Positions 6,127-6,568 of a stretch of 6,568 bases of DNA are shown in pieces. The notes below the pieces were generated by a model. The model ran no database searches, was not told the origin of the DNA, and worked only from the letters and a program-made list of their open reading frames with translations. Source of the DNA: Bacteroidia bacterium (GTDB lineage: Bacteria; Bacteroidota; Bacteroidia; NS11-12g; UBA955). The translations under genes and the position numbers were made by a program. The stretch spans positions 1-6,568 of the forward strand of contig JALQWO010000002.1 of assembly GCA_023258655.1 (NCBI GenBank), written 5' to 3'. The first letter of the stretch is position 1. Every line of letters begins with the position of its first letter.

Positions 6127-6568
6127 CTATCGCATCAACAAAACCGTTCCAGATATGGTCTTGCGGCGAATGCGGGTTCCGGTCTTCAATTCGTAGCGAT
6201 AAATGTAGGAATAGAGGCCATCCTGACAAACTTCGCCTTGGAAATAACCATCCCACTCATAAGTACCAGATGATTGTGAATCGAAAACTTTCTCACCCCA
6301 GCGGTTGTAGATGTGGAACAAGGTAGGATTGGCACCACGACCGAATATCTTGAACGTTTCGTTTCTGCCATCACCATTGGGGGTAAACGCTGTAGGAATA
6401 AACAAATCACAGTCTCCCATCATGAGGTTCACTGTTACATCGTCGCTCGCGCTACCACAAGCATTGGTCACAGTAACCGTGTAGTTACCCGCGGCACTCA
6501 CATAAATCACAGTATCGGTTGAACCTGTACTCCAAAGAATATTGGTATTTGGCATGTATGGAGCAATC
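6127..6568 (-). CDS. T9SS type B sorting domain (CHU_C) protein, C-terminal end of a large secreted protein
   Basis: The frame is open to the right edge and ends with TAG at 6127-6129; 146 residues are visible and the true start lies outside. Residues about 10-48 look like the end of an Ig/PKD-like repeat (ILWSTGST, then AGNYTVTVTNACGS). The rest is the CHU_C / gliding-motility-associated C-terminal domain: IPTAFTPNGDGRNETF (57-72), HIYNRWGEKVFDS (85-97), WDG (105-107), DGLYSYIYRY (116-125), ending in GTVLLMR. In Bacteroidota this domain directs proteins through the type IX secretion system to the cell surface or outside; such proteins are often long, repeat-rich adhesins or enzymes. The ATG at 6555 lies inside the repeat and should not be taken as the start. 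The function of the missing N-terminal part cannot be told. It is separated from purL by 76 bp and is probably a separate transcription unit. Confidence 0.93.
   Translation of the reverse strand, partial: IAPYMPNTNILWSTGSTDTVIYVSAAGNYTVTVTNACGSASDDVTVNLMMGDCDLFIPTAFTPNGDGRNETFKIFGRGANPTLFHIYNRWGEKVFDSQSSGTYEWDGYFQGEVCQDGLYSYIYRYELKTGTRIRRKTISGTVLLMR

Noticed and set aside
6553..6555. ATG as the start of the CHU_C-domain protein
   Set aside because: The frame stays open upstream to the window edge, and the ATG falls inside an Ig/PKD-like repeat with no signal peptide, so the gene is truncated by the window.

Overview
The window looks like ordinary chromosome from a member of the Bacteroidota. 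The clearest clue is at the right edge: the end of a secreted protein with a CHU_C-type (type IX secretion, type B) C-terminal sorting domain, which is essentially restricted to that phylum. A match to the Bacteroidota -7 promoter element (TAnnTTTG) just before purL agrees with this. I cannot place it below phylum.

All five supported genes are on the minus strand, so transcription runs from right to left. In that order they are: the 3' end of a T9SS-secreted protein (6568-6127, open at the right edge); a 76-bp spacer with a candidate promoter; purL, the small-type FGAM synthase subunit (6050-3825); an FAD-dependent DAO-family oxidoreductase (3814-2678); a PolX-type protein with helix-hairpin-helix, X-family polymerase-like and PHP domains (2651-975); and a family 9 (heptosyltransferase-like) glycosyltransferase (946-1, open at the left edge). 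The last four genes are separated by only 10, 26 and 28 bp, so they probably form one transcription unit led by purL. No stretch over 100 bp is non-coding, and there are no RNA genes, insertion sequences, CRISPR arrays or integration signs.

The cluster mixes functions: purine synthesis, amine or amino-acid oxidation, DNA repair and cell-envelope sugar transfer. They do not form one obvious pathway. The most notable point is in the PolX protein. All the expected metal ligands of the PHP nuclease domain are present, but the two aspartates of the polymerase DxD motif are replaced by Thr and Val, and the GS and TGS motifs are also altered. It therefore reads as a nuclease with a polymerase-derived scaffold rather than a working polymerase. 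Smaller observations are a purL start-codon choice that may give a near-leaderless mRNA, three back-to-back palindromes near the 3' end of purL, and perfect GC-only hairpins inside two genes. I see no convincing new multi-gene system.
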